In this document: positions 6,525 to 14,270 of the stretch, one piece after another
Layout: each line of letters opens with the position of its first letter
How positions within the stretch are numbered: position 1 is the stretch's first letter
IMG/VR virus record: IMGVR_UViG_3300033553_000840
Span: 1-53,873 of that record
DNA length: 53,873 nt
Strand: one strand, 5' to 3'
Source of the DNA: a virus
Notes under the pieces: model-generated
Database searches by the model: none
Seen by the model: the letters and a program-made list of their open reading frames with translations, nothing else
Told to the model about the DNA's origin: nothing
Program-made: the position numbers and the translations under genes

Positions 6525-6995
6525 GTGACTGCTGATGAACTGTATTCTCAGATAAAGAACATGTTCAATGATATTGGATTGAAACTAGAACCTGGCGAAC
6601 TTTCTCTGAAGAAAAACGCCACTGACTATTCAATTAAGATCCTTAAAAATGTTGGATTTAAGATTAAGAAAGGCAACCGTGATCACTTTCTAATAAGAAA
6701 AATTCCAGGCTATAATCTTCCGGATAGATACAAGGTTGATTCATTGAAATCCTTTCCTTTGTACCATCGAGTCTGGCTTGTATTTGATGAAGATCTATCC
6801 GATTTAAAGAAATACCTCTTACAGATGTACATAAGTGCCCTTCCAGATGATGATGTATTTGGTTGCTGCAATGAATTTAAGGTGTGCAGTGATAATATGG
6901 CATGCTTGAAAAATCTAAAGTTCTCCGCCCGGTGTATGTATAAAGTTAATCTCGAAGCTGGCCGAATATTCTATGGAATTAATCGGAACATTTAG
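6525..6995 (+). CDS. Hypothetical protein downstream of CI
   Basis: 156 residues from a GTG start after AGGGGGCGAT, 11 bp after the CI stop. Begins TADELYSQIKNMFNDIGLKL; the middle has basic stretches (KIKKGNRDHFLIRK) and YHRVWLVFDEDL; two cysteine pairs lie near the C-terminus. I do not recognise a family; it is not an obvious ImmA peptidase since no HExxH is present. Probably cotranscribed with CI and expressed in the lysogen. Confidence 0.65.
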   Translation: MTADELYSQIKNMFNDIGLKLEPGELSLKKNATDYSIKILKNVGFKIKKGNRDHFLIRKIPGYNLPDRYKVDSLKSFPLYHRVWLVFDEDLSDLKKYLLQMYISALPDDDVFGCCNEFKVCSDNMACLKNLKFSARCMYKVNLEAGRIFYGINRNI

Positions 6996-7010
6996 CGGAG
7001 GTGAATCTTT

Positions 7011-7946
7011 ATGTCTTTGAATTTTGTGGCTCTTGATTTTGAAACTGCCAGTTATAGACGGAGAAACAGTGCTTGTTCCATTGGAATTGTTGTCCATTCG
7101 AATGGATCTGTTTATGAAAAGCATTCTCTGATTAGACCTGAACCATTGCGTTTTGATCCATTTAACATTGAACTGCACGGCATTACCCCAGACATGGTTA
7201 AAGATGCACCTACTTTTGGTGAATTATGGCCAGAATTCGAAATCTATCTGAAGAATAATATTGTTGTAGCTCATAATGCCGCTTTTGATTTTAGTGTTAT
7301 TCGGTATTCACTTGCTCAATATAAAATTGAATCCCCAATCATCAACTATTTTTGCACTTGTTCTCTTTCAAAAAGAGCACTTCCGGGGCTGATTAACTAT
7401 AAATTACCCACAGTAGCACATTCATTGAATATCAGTTGTAAACATCATGATGCGTTGGAAGATGCGCGCACTGCTGCAGGTATCATTAATAGTTTATTAC
7501 ATAAAAATAAAGTGGAATCTATTGAATCTCTCGCCGAGTTATATAAAATTTCGATCGGTCAAATTCACCCGGACGGCTACACTCCATGTAGTATGGCTCA
7601 GGCAATTAAGAGAAAAAAGAAATATATAAACTATTCTAAACTGATGCCTCATTCTAATGAAATTGATGAAGATAATTTTTTCTATAATAAAAACGTTGTA
7701 TTTACAGGAACCCTTAGTGGTTACACCAGGAAGGAAGCTGCACAAATAATTGTAGATATAGGCGGCACCGTCGGAAACACAGTTACATGTAATACTGATT
7801 ATCTTATTGTTGGCGAACAGGATTATTCGAGGTTTTCTGATGGTAAGATGAGTAGTAAAATGAAGAAGACTCTCGAGTTGTCACAAAATGGTAAAGATGT
7901 TCAAATCATAACTGAAAGTGATTTTATGGAGAATGTGTTGGCTTAA
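7011..7946 (+). CDS. DEDDh 3'-5' exonuclease with C-terminal BRCT domain
   Basis: 311 residues, ATG after GGAGGTGA. N-terminal DnaQ-like exonuclease: Exo I in FVALDFETAS, Exo II in VVAHNAAFDFSVI, Exo III in CKHHDALEDARTAA. The C-terminus (from about 220) is a BRCT domain: VVFTGTLSGYTRKEAAQII, VTCNTDYLIVGE. Such proteins resemble stand-alone DNA polymerase III epsilon homologues. In a prophage lysogeny operon next to two HEPN-type proteins, it is a candidate defence or DNA-end-sensing nuclease; that role is inference. Confidence 0.85.
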   Translation: MSLNFVALDFETASYRRRNSACSIGIVVHSNGSVYEKHSLIRPEPLRFDPFNIELHGITPDMVKDAPTFGELWPEFEIYLKNNIVVAHNAAFDFSVIRYSLAQYKIESPIINYFCTCSLSKRALPGLINYKLPTVAHSLNISCKHHDALEDARTAAGIINSLLHKNKVESIESLAELYKISIGQIHPDGYTPCSMAQAIKRKKKYINYSKLMPHSNEIDEDNFFYNKNVVFTGTLSGYTRKEAAQIIVDIGGTVGNTVTCNTDYLIVGEQDYSRFSDGKMSSKMKKTLELSQNGKDVQIITESDFMENVLA

Positions 7947-7967
7947 TTAGAAATAGGAGGTGCTATA

Positions 7968-8627
7968 TTGGAAGTCGACAAAGATACTAAATGGATTCAC
8001 TGCAATTCTTGTAATCGCTCAACAGAACATGTATTAGTTTCTGAGTATAGCCGAAACAAAGATCAAAACATCGGTGAAGATTATAATCCATTTATTATTA
8101 CTGAAACCTTTAGCTGGTTCGTATGGGAGTGCAATGGATGTAAAGTACTGACTGGAGAATCAAGCTATTCTTTCTCAGAAGATTATGATTGGCTGGGTAA
8201 TCCTGTAGAAGATATCAATTTTTATCCAGAGCGCAAAAAGGAGTATCATCCAGTAAAACAGTTTAATGAAATACCTGAAAAGCTTGAAGGATTGTACAAC
8301 GAAGTAGTTCTTGCCTATAATAATTCATGTGGAATATTGGCAGCAATTGGTCTTCGTTCACTGCTAGAAGGTATATGTGTTGATAAGGGTGTTACAGCAG
8401 ATAACATTCAGAAAAAAATTGATAAAATGAATTTTATTCCTGATAGTATTCGCAATAACCTTCATGCTTTTCGGTTTCTTGGTAATGACGCTGCCCATGA
8501 ACTTATTATTCCGGATAAAAAAGACCTCCAAATGGCTATTTTTGTAATCGAAGACATTCTTAATATTGTTTATGATCTTGATTACAAGAGTAAATTAATT
8601 TTTGATAAGTTCAATCGCAAGGCTTAA
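7968..8627 (+). CDS. DUF4145 (HEPN-like) protein with zinc finger
   Basis: 219 residues from a TTG start 7 nt after AGGAGG. An N-terminal treble-clef-like zinc site (HCNSCNRSTEH and WECNGCKVL) precedes an all-helical DUF4145 domain (SCGILAAIGLRSLLEGICVD, FLGNDAAHELIIPDKKDLQM). DUF4145 belongs to the HEPN-like superfamily and recurs in anti-phage and restriction contexts. Expected to act with the adjacent exonuclease (7011-7946), from which it is separated by 21 bp. Confidence 0.8.
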   Translation: MEVDKDTKWIHCNSCNRSTEHVLVSEYSRNKDQNIGEDYNPFIITETFSWFVWECNGCKVLTGESSYSFSEDYDWLGNPVEDINFYPERKKEYHPVKQFNEIPEKLEGLYNEVVLAYNNSCGILAAIGLRSLLEGICVDKGVTADNIQKKIDKMNFIPDSIRNNLHAFRFLGNDAAHELIIPDKKDLQMAIFVIEDILNIVYDLDYKSKLIFDKFNRKA

Positions 8628-8669
8628 ATAATTATTCATCAATAAGTAATAAGACAAAGGAGATGAAAT

Positions 8670-9050
8670 ATGATGATACAAGAGGAAATTAGGGTTATTG
8701 CTATACCCGATGAATACACTGTATATGTCAACAGCGGTTCTGAAAATAAACTACTTAAAAGAGGCCATATTCTTCTGATCGTAGAAATTGGAAAAGAGCT
8801 CTTTGATGTTGATGGAACTTCACTTGGAAATGCTATGCGATCAAAAGAAGAAGTTGAAGTCCTCCAGATCTATCCTAAATATTCCGTATGTAAAAAAAGA
8901 GAAAAAACTATCACATCATACGATAAGATACTATCAAATGCAGGAAAAACAACATATTCCAAATTGAATATAGGCAAATCAAATATTGTACCAATTTTTT
9001 CTGATAATGTTTCACCAGTTGAAGTTGGTGATTTGGTCATTATTAAGTAA
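8670..9050 (+). CDS. Beta-rich hypothetical protein
   Basis: 126 residues; tandem ATG codons at 8670 and 8673 behind AAAGGAGATG. Sequence alternates hydrophobic strands (EIRVIAIPDEYTVYVNSG, HILLIVEIGKELFDVDG) and ends VSPVEVGDLVIIK, reminiscent of small barrel domains. Not recognised. Last gene before the abiF RNA promoter, so probably the third member of the exonuclease/DUF4145 operon. Confidence 0.65.
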   Translation: MMIQEEIRVIAIPDEYTVYVNSGSENKLLKRGHILLIVEIGKELFDVDGTSLGNAMRSKEEVEVLQIYPKYSVCKKREKTITSYDKILSNAGKTTYSKLNIGKSNIVPIFSDNVSPVEVGDLVIIK

Positions 9051-9064
9051 TTTGTAAATTTTTG

Positions 9065-9093
9065 TTGAATATTGTTCACAAATAGGGTAATAT
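9065..9093 (+). promoter_or_regulatory. Promoter of the abiF-type RNA
   Basis: TTGAAT (9065-9070), 17-bp spacer, TAATAT (9088-9093), placed directly ahead of the structured RNA and 98 bp before the AbiF start codon. Each hexamer matches consensus at four of six positions. Confidence 0.5.
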
Positions 9094-9099
9094 ATAGGT

Positions 9100-9191
9100 A
9101 CAGGAGCTAGCAACTAAGGCTAGCCATTGGTCGGGCTTTATCGACTAGAGAGAGACCTCTATTACCCTTTCGGGTAAGGAGGTCTCTTTAT
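9100..9191 (+). ncRNA. abiF-type structured RNA
   Basis: Region between the promoter and the AbiF-like gene with several helices: GCTAGC-aactaag-GCTAGC, GTCG...CGAC, and a long closing hairpin AGAGACCTC...GAGGTCTCT containing TTACCC-TTTC-GGGTAA, followed by TTATTT. Weinberg and colleagues described an abiF RNA motif upstream of Abi_2 genes; position and architecture fit that class. The 3' arm of the last hairpin contains AAGGAGG (9176-9182), the Shine-Dalgarno of the downstream gene, so the RNA can both terminate transcription and hide the ribosome site. Confidence 0.7.
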
Positions 9192-10223
9192 TTGTCCCCA
9201 ATTTACGATAAACCATTTAAAACATTCCATGAACAAATAGCGCTGATGCAAAGCAGGGGCGTTATTGTCAATGAAAACTCCCGGACTTTTGAGATACTCA
9301 GCTCTATCTCTTATTTTTCGCTGATGAATGGTTACAAAAACACTTTTTTAAAGAGTCCAAACGATGATATTTTTATTGACGGAACAACGTTTGAGATGAT
9401 TTACCAAATATATCTTCTGGACTCCTCCATTGCCAGCATTCTACTCAAATACATTCTTATCGTAGAGCGCTCTTTAAAAACAAAAATTGCTTATCGTGTA
9501 TCCCAAGGTTATGACGTACATCATTCAAAATATTTGGATCCAAACAATTATTCTATAAGGCCTGCTCATAAACGTAAAAGGAATGAGCTGTTCAGTTATT
9601 TGTACAATTTTTGCACTAAACCGTACAGAAACACCATTTCTTATTATTATTGCAAAAATAAAAATCATGTGCCACCTTGGATTGTTGTCAATGACATTAC
9701 TTTTAACAAAACAATTGACTGGTATGAAATAATGAAAGCTGCTGACAAAACCTACATATGCCAAAATATGATTCCTTACGGAGATCCCAGTATTAATATA
9801 GCTGACAAAAAAGAATTTTTTATTAATGCACTGCATCTTCTTCATGCTTATCGTAATTCGATAGCGCATGGTAATAAAATTTTTTCTCCCCATATCCGTT
9901 CATTGTTGCCTAAGCGTCCGCTTTTCTTATTAGTCGATGATTCCAGCATTCTTTCAAAAAATGAATATAATGCTGGTTTGGGCCAGAAAGATTTATTTGC
10001 AGTATTTGTTTCGTTGATACTCTTAGTAAATAATATGGATTTAATACGTTCGTTTTTCTTGGACTTATCATATGTGCTAGATGATTACACTGATGAGATG
10101 ATTATGAACAGAACTTATTTTGAACTATTGGGACTTCCAAATGATATTATGGATAGACTGCTTCTTCTTTCCTCTAAAAAAGCTACTTTTTTGAATGACT
10201 ATCCATGTGAAGTAGATTTATAA
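9192..10223 (+). CDS. abiF: Abi_2 / AbiF-like abortive infection HEPN protein
   Basis: 343 residues from a TTG start, 9 nt after AAGGAGG. The opening (KPFKTFHEQIALMQSRGVIV then SISYFSLMNGY) is the Abi_2 (PF07751) signature. A HEPN RNase motif R-x4-H is at residues 221-226 (RNSIAH). Family members stop phage growth, probably by RNA cleavage, and are paired with a structured RNA as here. It is the penultimate gene of the lysogeny operon, between DUF4145/exonuclease cargo and the integrase. The ribosome site lies in the RNA hairpin, implying RNA-controlled expression. Confidence 0.85.
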   Translation: MSPIYDKPFKTFHEQIALMQSRGVIVNENSRTFEILSSISYFSLMNGYKNTFLKSPNDDIFIDGTTFEMIYQIYLLDSSIASILLKYILIVERSLKTKIAYRVSQGYDVHHSKYLDPNNYSIRPAHKRKRNELFSYLYNFCTKPYRNTISYYYCKNKNHVPPWIVVNDITFNKTIDWYEIMKAADKTYICQNMIPYGDPSINIADKKEFFINALHLLHAYRNSIAHGNKIFSPHIRSLLPKRPLFLLVDDSSILSKNEYNAGLGQKDLFAVFVSLILLVNNMDLIRSFFLDLSYVLDDYTDEMIMNRTYFELLGLPNDIMDRLLLLSSKKATFLNDYPCEVDL

Positions 10224-10265
10224 ACCTCTCGTTTAATTTTTTAAGTTGCAGAAAGGACGAATTTT

Positions 10266-12083
10266 ATGAACGCTGTAATCTATGCTCGATACAGTAGCGA
10301 TAACCAGCGGGAAGAATCCATCGATGCACAGGTGCGTGCAATTAAAAAGTATGCGCAGCATCATAGCATGAAAATCATCCATATTTACACCGATGAAGCC
10401 AAAACTGCCACCACGGACATGCGCCCAGGTTTTCAGCAGATGATGAAAGACGCTGAAGACGGGCGTTTTTCCGGTGTGCTTGTTCATAAGCTGGACCGCT
10501 TCGCAAGGAACCGGTATGATTCAGCATTCTATAAACGGCATCTTAAGGTCAATGGTGTTAAGGTGTACTCTGTGCTTGAGAACATTGATGACAGCCCTGA
10601 GAGTATCATTCTGGAAAGTCTGCTGGAAGGGATGGCGGAGTATTACAGCCTTAATTTGGCCAGGGAAGTAATGAAAGGGTTGAGTGAAACAGCCTATCAG
10701 TGTAAGCACACTGGTGGCACTCCTCCCCTTGGGTATGACATTGCACCTGATAAGACTTATGAGCTTAATCTTTTTGAGGCTGAGGCTGTGCGGATCATCT
10801 TCTCCATGTATCTGGAGGGCCATGGTTATGGTGCCATTATCGACAAACTGAATGAGCGTGGTCATAAAACCAAGCTTGGTCGGGCATTTGGGAAGAACAG
10901 CATTCATGACATTTTGAAGAATGAAAAGTATTCGGGGGTTTTTGTTTTCAATAAGACACAACGTAAGGTTGAGGGTAAGCGGAATGGTCATCTGCAGAAG
11001 CCTGACGAAGAAATCATCCGAGTTCCCGGAGGGTGTCCGGCTATTATCACGCCTGAAATGTTTGAAAGGGTGAAAAGAAAAATGGAAGAGAACAAGCATC
11101 GTACAGGGCAGTACAAATCTAAGCGGGTTTATATTCTTTCCGGATTAGTCTTGTGTGGCAAGTGCGGATCGGCCATGGTTGGTAAGCATGCGCGTTCCGG
11201 CAGGAATAAAACTGATTACTCTTATTATGAATGCAACGCAAGGCGCAATAAGCGCACCTGTGATGCGAAACCTATCAGTAAACCCTTCGTGGAAGACCTG
11301 GTGATTGATTTTCTTTATGATAATCTTTTTTCTGATGATGCCATTGGCCCGGCCAGCGATAAGATTTATGAAGATATTCAGAAGTCTTCTCAGCAAGTTC
11401 CGGATGAAGTTAAACAATTTCAGGACCAGCTGAAGGATGCTGATGCAAAAGTTGAGAGTATGCTTCAGTCTGTCATGGATGGAATGTATCACCCGTCAAT
11501 GAAAATTAAGATGAAAGAGTTGGAAGAAAAACAGATTGCCTTGCAGCGAAGGCTGGATGAGGCGGCCAAGATTGACCGGAACCTTTCTTTTACACGGGAC
11601 CAGATTTATCATTTTCTTTCCTTGTATCAGGACATTAAGAACTTCTCTGATCTAAAAAAGAAAAATGCTGTCAATCTGTTTGTTGATAATATTATTGTAA
11701 ATGAAGATGATGTGCATTTGTCGGTGGTTACGCGGCCAGACGCTAAGGGACCGCTCAAAAAAGCAAGAACTACCGGCGAGGACACCGGTAGTTGGGATTT
11801 GTTGGTGGAGACGACCCTTCACCCACAGAGGTACAAAATAGCATACATCTTCACTTGCGGCTTGTTGTGCCGATTGTTTTTTATCGTCACTCTATCGCAT
11901 CTGTATAGTTTTTTATTAGGCTCCCTGTATGGGGGCCTTTTTTTTGCGCAAAAAAATAAAGCCACCCCGAAGGGTGGCGGTGGCCAGGCAGTGAAAGGAG
12001 TAACACTTCTGGCCCTGGCTGGCTATTTAGGGTTCTGCAGCTTTCTTTTCTCTTTTCTCCCGTGCCTTTGTAATTTCTTCTAG
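10266..12083 (+). CDS. int: Large serine recombinase (integrase), C-terminus altered at attachment site
   Basis: 605 codons, ATG after AGAAAGGACG. Resolvase domain with catalytic Ser10 (IYARYSSDNQREES) and RFARNR; Recombinase domain (GGTPPLGYDI, LGRAFGKNSIHDILKNEKYS); zinc ribbon (LCGKCGSAM ... YYECNARR); coiled coil around 380-460. The recognisable family ends near residue 505. The remaining 100 codons are hydrophobic and unrelated (IAYIFTCGLLCRLFFIVTL) and run across an intrinsic terminator at 11918-11945 without a stop. The likely cause is that attP lies in the 3' end of the gene and integration replaced its stop codon. Ends the rightward operon of phage A. Confidence 0.9.
   Translation: MNAVIYARYSSDNQREESIDAQVRAIKKYAQHHSMKIIHIYTDEAKTATTDMRPGFQQMMKDAEDGRFSGVLVHKLDRFARNRYDSAFYKRHLKVNGVKVYSVLENIDDSPESIILESLLEGMAEYYSLNLAREVMKGLSETAYQCKHTGGTPPLGYDIAPDKTYELNLFEAEAVRIIFSMYLEGHGYGAIIDKLNERGHKTKLGRAFGKNSIHDILKNEKYSGVFVFNKTQRKVEGKRNGHLQKPDEEIIRVPGGCPAIITPEMFERVKRKMEENKHRTGQYKSKRVYILSGLVLCGKCGSAMVGKHARSGRNKTDYSYYECNARRNKRTCDAKPISKPFVEDLVIDFLYDNLFSDDAIGPASDKIYEDIQKSSQQVPDEVKQFQDQLKDADAKVESMLQSVMDGMYHPSMKIKMKELEEKQIALQRRLDEAAKIDRNLSFTRDQIYHFLSLYQDIKNFSDLKKKNAVNLFVDNIIVNEDDVHLSVVTRPDAKGPLKKARTTGEDTGSWDLLVETTLHPQRYKIAYIFTCGLLCRLFFIVTLSHLYSFLLGSLYGGLFFAQKNKATPKGGGGQAVKGVTLLALAGYLGFCSFLFSFLPCLCNFF
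11918..11945 (+). terminator. Intrinsic terminator after the integrase
   Basis: AGGCTCCC, loop TGTAT, GGGGGCCT, then seven T. An 8-bp stem with one G-U pair. It ends rightward transcription but lies inside the open integrase frame, so the transcript would have no stop codon. Confidence 0.8.
11946..11978 (-). terminator. Intrinsic terminator of the phage B late operon
   Basis: On the minus strand GCCACCC TTCG GGGTGGC (11961-11978) followed by TTTATTTTTTT. A 7-bp stem with a UUCG tetraloop. It lies 49 bp downstream of the holin gene stop and marks the end of phage B late transcription. Confidence 0.85.
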
Positions 12084-12392
12084 GCTTGCATTATAAATAC
12101 CTCTTACAATGGCTTCCATTCTTTCTTTGTCTAGTACAATACCCAGTCTCTTTGCTTCTGCATGTGCCCATTCGACTGCTTCCGTTCTTCTCTTTTCTCC
12201 TTTTCCATCACCAATAAACTTGTCTTCAGCTAGGTTGACGGCCGTCCATGCTATTTCCCTGAGTTCCGTCATTTCAAACTTTTTGCCCAGTATCTTTCCA
12301 AAGAACCTTGCTATGAAATATAGGACAAATACTATGATAAGTCCTATTGCATATCCTAGGTTCTCCATGGCTGCAATCATTATATTTTCCAT
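12027..12392 (-). CDS. LLH-family phage holin
   Basis: 121 residues, ATG after AGGAGGGC. One N-terminal membrane segment (NLGYAIGLIIVFVLYFIARF) followed by a soluble helical domain (FIGDGKGEKRRTEAVEWAHA, ERMEAIVRGIYNASLEEI) and a charged tail: the pattern of the phage holin LLH family. It makes membrane holes that release the endolysin encoded just upstream (12403-12768). Last gene of the B late operon. Confidence 0.88.
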   Translation of the reverse strand: MENIMIAAMENLGYAIGLIIVFVLYFIARFFGKILGKKFEMTELREIAWTAVNLAEDKFIGDGKGEKRRTEAVEWAHAEAKRLGIVLDKERMEAIVRGIYNASLEEITKAREKREKKAAEP

Positions 12393-12402
12393 ATATGCCC
12401 TC

Positions 12403-12768
12403 CTATCCGTTCCATCTTACGCGACCAGCGCGAGTGTCCAAGTGAGTAAACGTGTTGTAGATACCTATGCCACCAAACCCGATCTTTTCTGCTGCAGCTG
12501 CCACTTGCCTGGGAGTCATCCCGTTAACGCGTATATCAACGGCTTTACCCAGTAAATGTTGACTTTTGGGCGAACCTCCTACAGCAGTGTTTCTCTGTGG
12601 ACAACGGAAAGCACTGTTAATGATTATCGGCTTGTTTATAGCATCACGCAGCTGCTGAAGCTTTGCCAGCAATACCTCATCCAACATGACGTGATTGTGC
12701 GCCTGTCCAGATCCTGTGCACTGAAACTCATGCAAACTAAAATTCTTCGCTATCTGAATTTTGTTCAT
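12403..12768 (-). CDS. Peptidase M15 endolysin
   Basis: 121 residues from the ATG after GGGAGGTGG. M15_3/VanY-type D-Ala-D-Ala carboxypeptidase-like zinc peptidase: FSLHEFQC, INSAFRCPQRN, then the zinc motif SQHLLGKAVDI and the closing FTHLDTR. The whole protein is the catalytic domain, with no wall-binding module. Acts as the lysis endopeptidase on peptidoglycan stem peptides, together with the LLH holin downstream. Confidence 0.88.
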   Translation of the reverse strand: MNKIQIAKNFSLHEFQCTGSGQAHNHVMLDEVLLAKLQQLRDAINKPIIINSAFRCPQRNTAVGGSPKSQHLLGKAVDIRVNGMTPRQVAAAAEKIGFGGIGIYNTFTHLDTRAGRVRWNG

Positions 12769-13018
12769 AATTTCCACCTCCCTTCCTTATCTTTATTTCA
12801 TTCTCTGCTTGTGCTTTTTTCATATACCATATAATGGCCAGTATCACTTCTAACCCGATCACTGACACCAGTATCTGAAGAGTGGCAGAATCTTGGTTTT
12901 TTATGACAAAAAAAACAGCCAAAGTCAGAATGACGTTTGCCCATACAAAAAGCCATATGAGTATTTTTTTGCTGAATTCAAGCTTTTCGACTACTACTCT
13001 TTTGCTCAGTTCAATCAC
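12737..13018 (-). CDS. Two-span membrane protein of the lysis cassette
   Basis: 93 residues from a GTG start overlapping the stop of the upstream gene (ATGTGA). Two membrane segments (ILIWLFVWANVILTLAVFFV and ILVSVIGLEVILAIIWYM) and a charged C-terminus. Could be a second holin, antiholin or spanin-like accessory; its place between the XhlA-like protein and endolysin supports a lysis role. Its 3' end overlaps the endolysin start by 32 bp. Confidence 0.7.
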   Translation of the reverse strand: MIELSKRVVVEKLEFSKKILIWLFVWANVILTLAVFFVIKNQDSATLQILVSVIGLEVILAIIWYMKKAQAENEIKIRKGGGNYEQNSDSEEF

Positions 13019-13353
13019 ATCCCCTCCGAAACATCTTTCCGTGGGTGTTCCCTTCTTTCGCCGCTGATTGCTTTAATGTGTTCATCTATCCTTTTGTGTG
13101 CAGATTTTGCAGACTCTTCCACTCTGATTACTCTCTCAATTAATCCATTCACACAGATAGTCAGTGTTGTAAGTTCCTTACTCACCCTATCTATTGCCAC
13201 TATGATATACTCGATATCTTTTCGAATTCCTGTTGCTTCGCTGCCTTGCTCATAATAGTCTTTTTTAAGTCCTATTCTGTATCCAAGGTACCCGAGTATG
13301 ATTCCTGATATCGTGCCAGTGACTCCTATCGCCGTTAGAATGTTTACTTCCAT
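13015..13353 (-). CDS. XhlA-like membrane protein
   Basis: 112 residues, ATG after AGGAGGTGACAGG. A short N-terminal membrane segment (ILTAIGVTGTISGIILGYLG) followed by a long coiled coil (DRVSKELTTLTICVNGLIER, VEESAKSAHKRIDEHIKAI). Resembles hemolysin XhlA-type lysis accessory proteins, although XhlA usually has a C-terminal anchor, so the family assignment is tentative. Confidence 0.6.
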   Translation of the reverse strand: MEVNILTAIGVTGTISGIILGYLGYRIGLKKDYYEQGSEATGIRKDIEYIIVAIDRVSKELTTLTICVNGLIERVIRVEESAKSAHKRIDEHIKAISGERREHPRKDVSEGM

Positions 13354-13357
13354 CCTG

Positions 13358-13525
13358 TCACCTCCTGAAGTTTTCGCATTTCATACACTTTCTGCATCCA
13401 CAGTCCCAGGACGGCTTTCGTTGTGATAATTCATTTTCTTCCAGCTCCTGCCTGTCCTCAATCAAGCTCATCATTTCCTGTTCAAGTTGATCCAACAGCT
13501 TTCTGATTTTATTGAATCGCTGCAT
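13358..13525 (-). CDS. Small coiled-coil protein with Cys cluster
   Basis: 55 residues. Starts with TAATG overlap on the upstream gene and ends in AGGAGGTGA, which doubles as the ribosome site of the next gene. N-terminal coiled coil (IRKLLDQLEQEMMSLIEDR), C-terminal WDCGCRKCMKCENF, a possible metal site. The double overlap is good evidence that it is translated. Function unknown. Confidence 0.65.
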   Translation of the reverse strand: MQRFNKIRKLLDQLEQEMMSLIEDRQELEENELSQRKPSWDCGCRKCMKCENFRR

Positions 13526-13989
13526 TAAGCTGCCTCTGGTTCCCAGTACCTATTATACGGCTCGTCGCCGTCAGGCACGGTTGTGTTGGCAGGTATCTTC
13601 GAGGTCCATACCTTGCCTTTGTAAGTAACTTGCTCTCCCACTGCATAGGCGTTATGCCCGCCCGTAGGTTGCGTCCATTCAGGGATCACACCGACGGGTG
13701 CATGAGATTTGAAAAGGGCCGGCACTGTGTCAGGCGTCCAGTCGGCCTGTGATGTATGGGCCTGTACGGTTTCGTACAGTGCACCGTGGTAGGCAGCAAT
13801 ATCTCCGACTTTGTAGTTGGTGTCTGGCGCCCAGGCTGGATAGATGCCGACCAATTGTGCCATTTCTTCAGGGGTGAGCTCTGATGTTTTGATCAGGTTT
13901 CTGGTTGCGATTTGGCCTGCTGTGCGGGATGCTGCTCTTTCCTGGTTAAAGACAATGGCTCTTTGCAGTCTTTCTTCGTGGGTTAACAT
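13525..13989 (-). CDS. Tail-associated protein with two chitin-binding-like modules
   Basis: 154 residues. The N-terminal 50 (AIVFNQERAASRTAGQIATR) are helical and XkdW/tail-fibre-accessory like. They are followed by two CBM5/12-type modules: YKVGDIAAYHGALYETVQAH and YAVGEQVTYKGKVWTSKIPA with conserved Trp residues. It lies right after the DGR cassette, so it may be a second carbohydrate-recognising tip protein or chaperone for the diversified protein. Confidence 0.7.
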   Translation of the reverse strand: MLTHEERLQRAIVFNQERAASRTAGQIATRNLIKTSELTPEEMAQLVGIYPAWAPDTNYKVGDIAAYHGALYETVQAHTSQADWTPDTVPALFKSHAPVGVIPEWTQPTGGHNAYAVGEQVTYKGKVWTSKIPANTTVPDGDEPYNRYWEPEAA

Positions 13990-14270
13990 TATACTTCACC
14001 TCCTGTTGGTTGTCCTAGCATGGTGTCAATCACTTCTTGCAGGCGCTGGTTTTCCTGTTCCAGGGCATTTATGCGTTGTTCTTGTTGTAGTTTTTGCCAT
14101 TCCTCTTTGGTGTACTGAGTTTCGTCGTAGGTGTACCAGGTGGATTCATTTTCCTGGTCGTCAGTTCTGGTTTCTTCTTGAATGTTTTCTCTTGCATAAA
14201 CGGTTGTCGGGCTTGTGGTTTCGTCAACTGGCAATGGCTGTTCTGTGCTTTCGGAGCGGTATGTTTTCAT
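13989..14270 (-). CDS. Tail accessory protein with C-terminal coiled coil
   Basis: 93 residues; start lies inside the 3' end of the reverse transcriptase gene (47-bp overlap) with GAGGGGAG upstream. Low-complexity acidic N-terminus (STEQPLPVDETTSPTTVYAR), aromatic centre (WYTYDETQYTKEEW) and coiled coil (INALEQENQRLQEVIDTML). Similar small proteins follow tail fibre genes in Firmicutes phages. It is not like the four-helix Avd accessory protein of DGRs, although its position would allow it. Confidence 0.55.
   Translation of the reverse strand: MKTYRSESTEQPLPVDETTSPTTVYARENIQEETRTDDQENESTWYTYDETQYTKEEWQKLQQEQRINALEQENQRLQEVIDTMLGQPTGGEV

Noticed and set aside
10266-12083. Frameshift or assembly error as cause of the long integrase C-terminus
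   Set aside because: The extension is in the same frame with no length break; terminator and att-site replacement explain it, though read checking would settle it.
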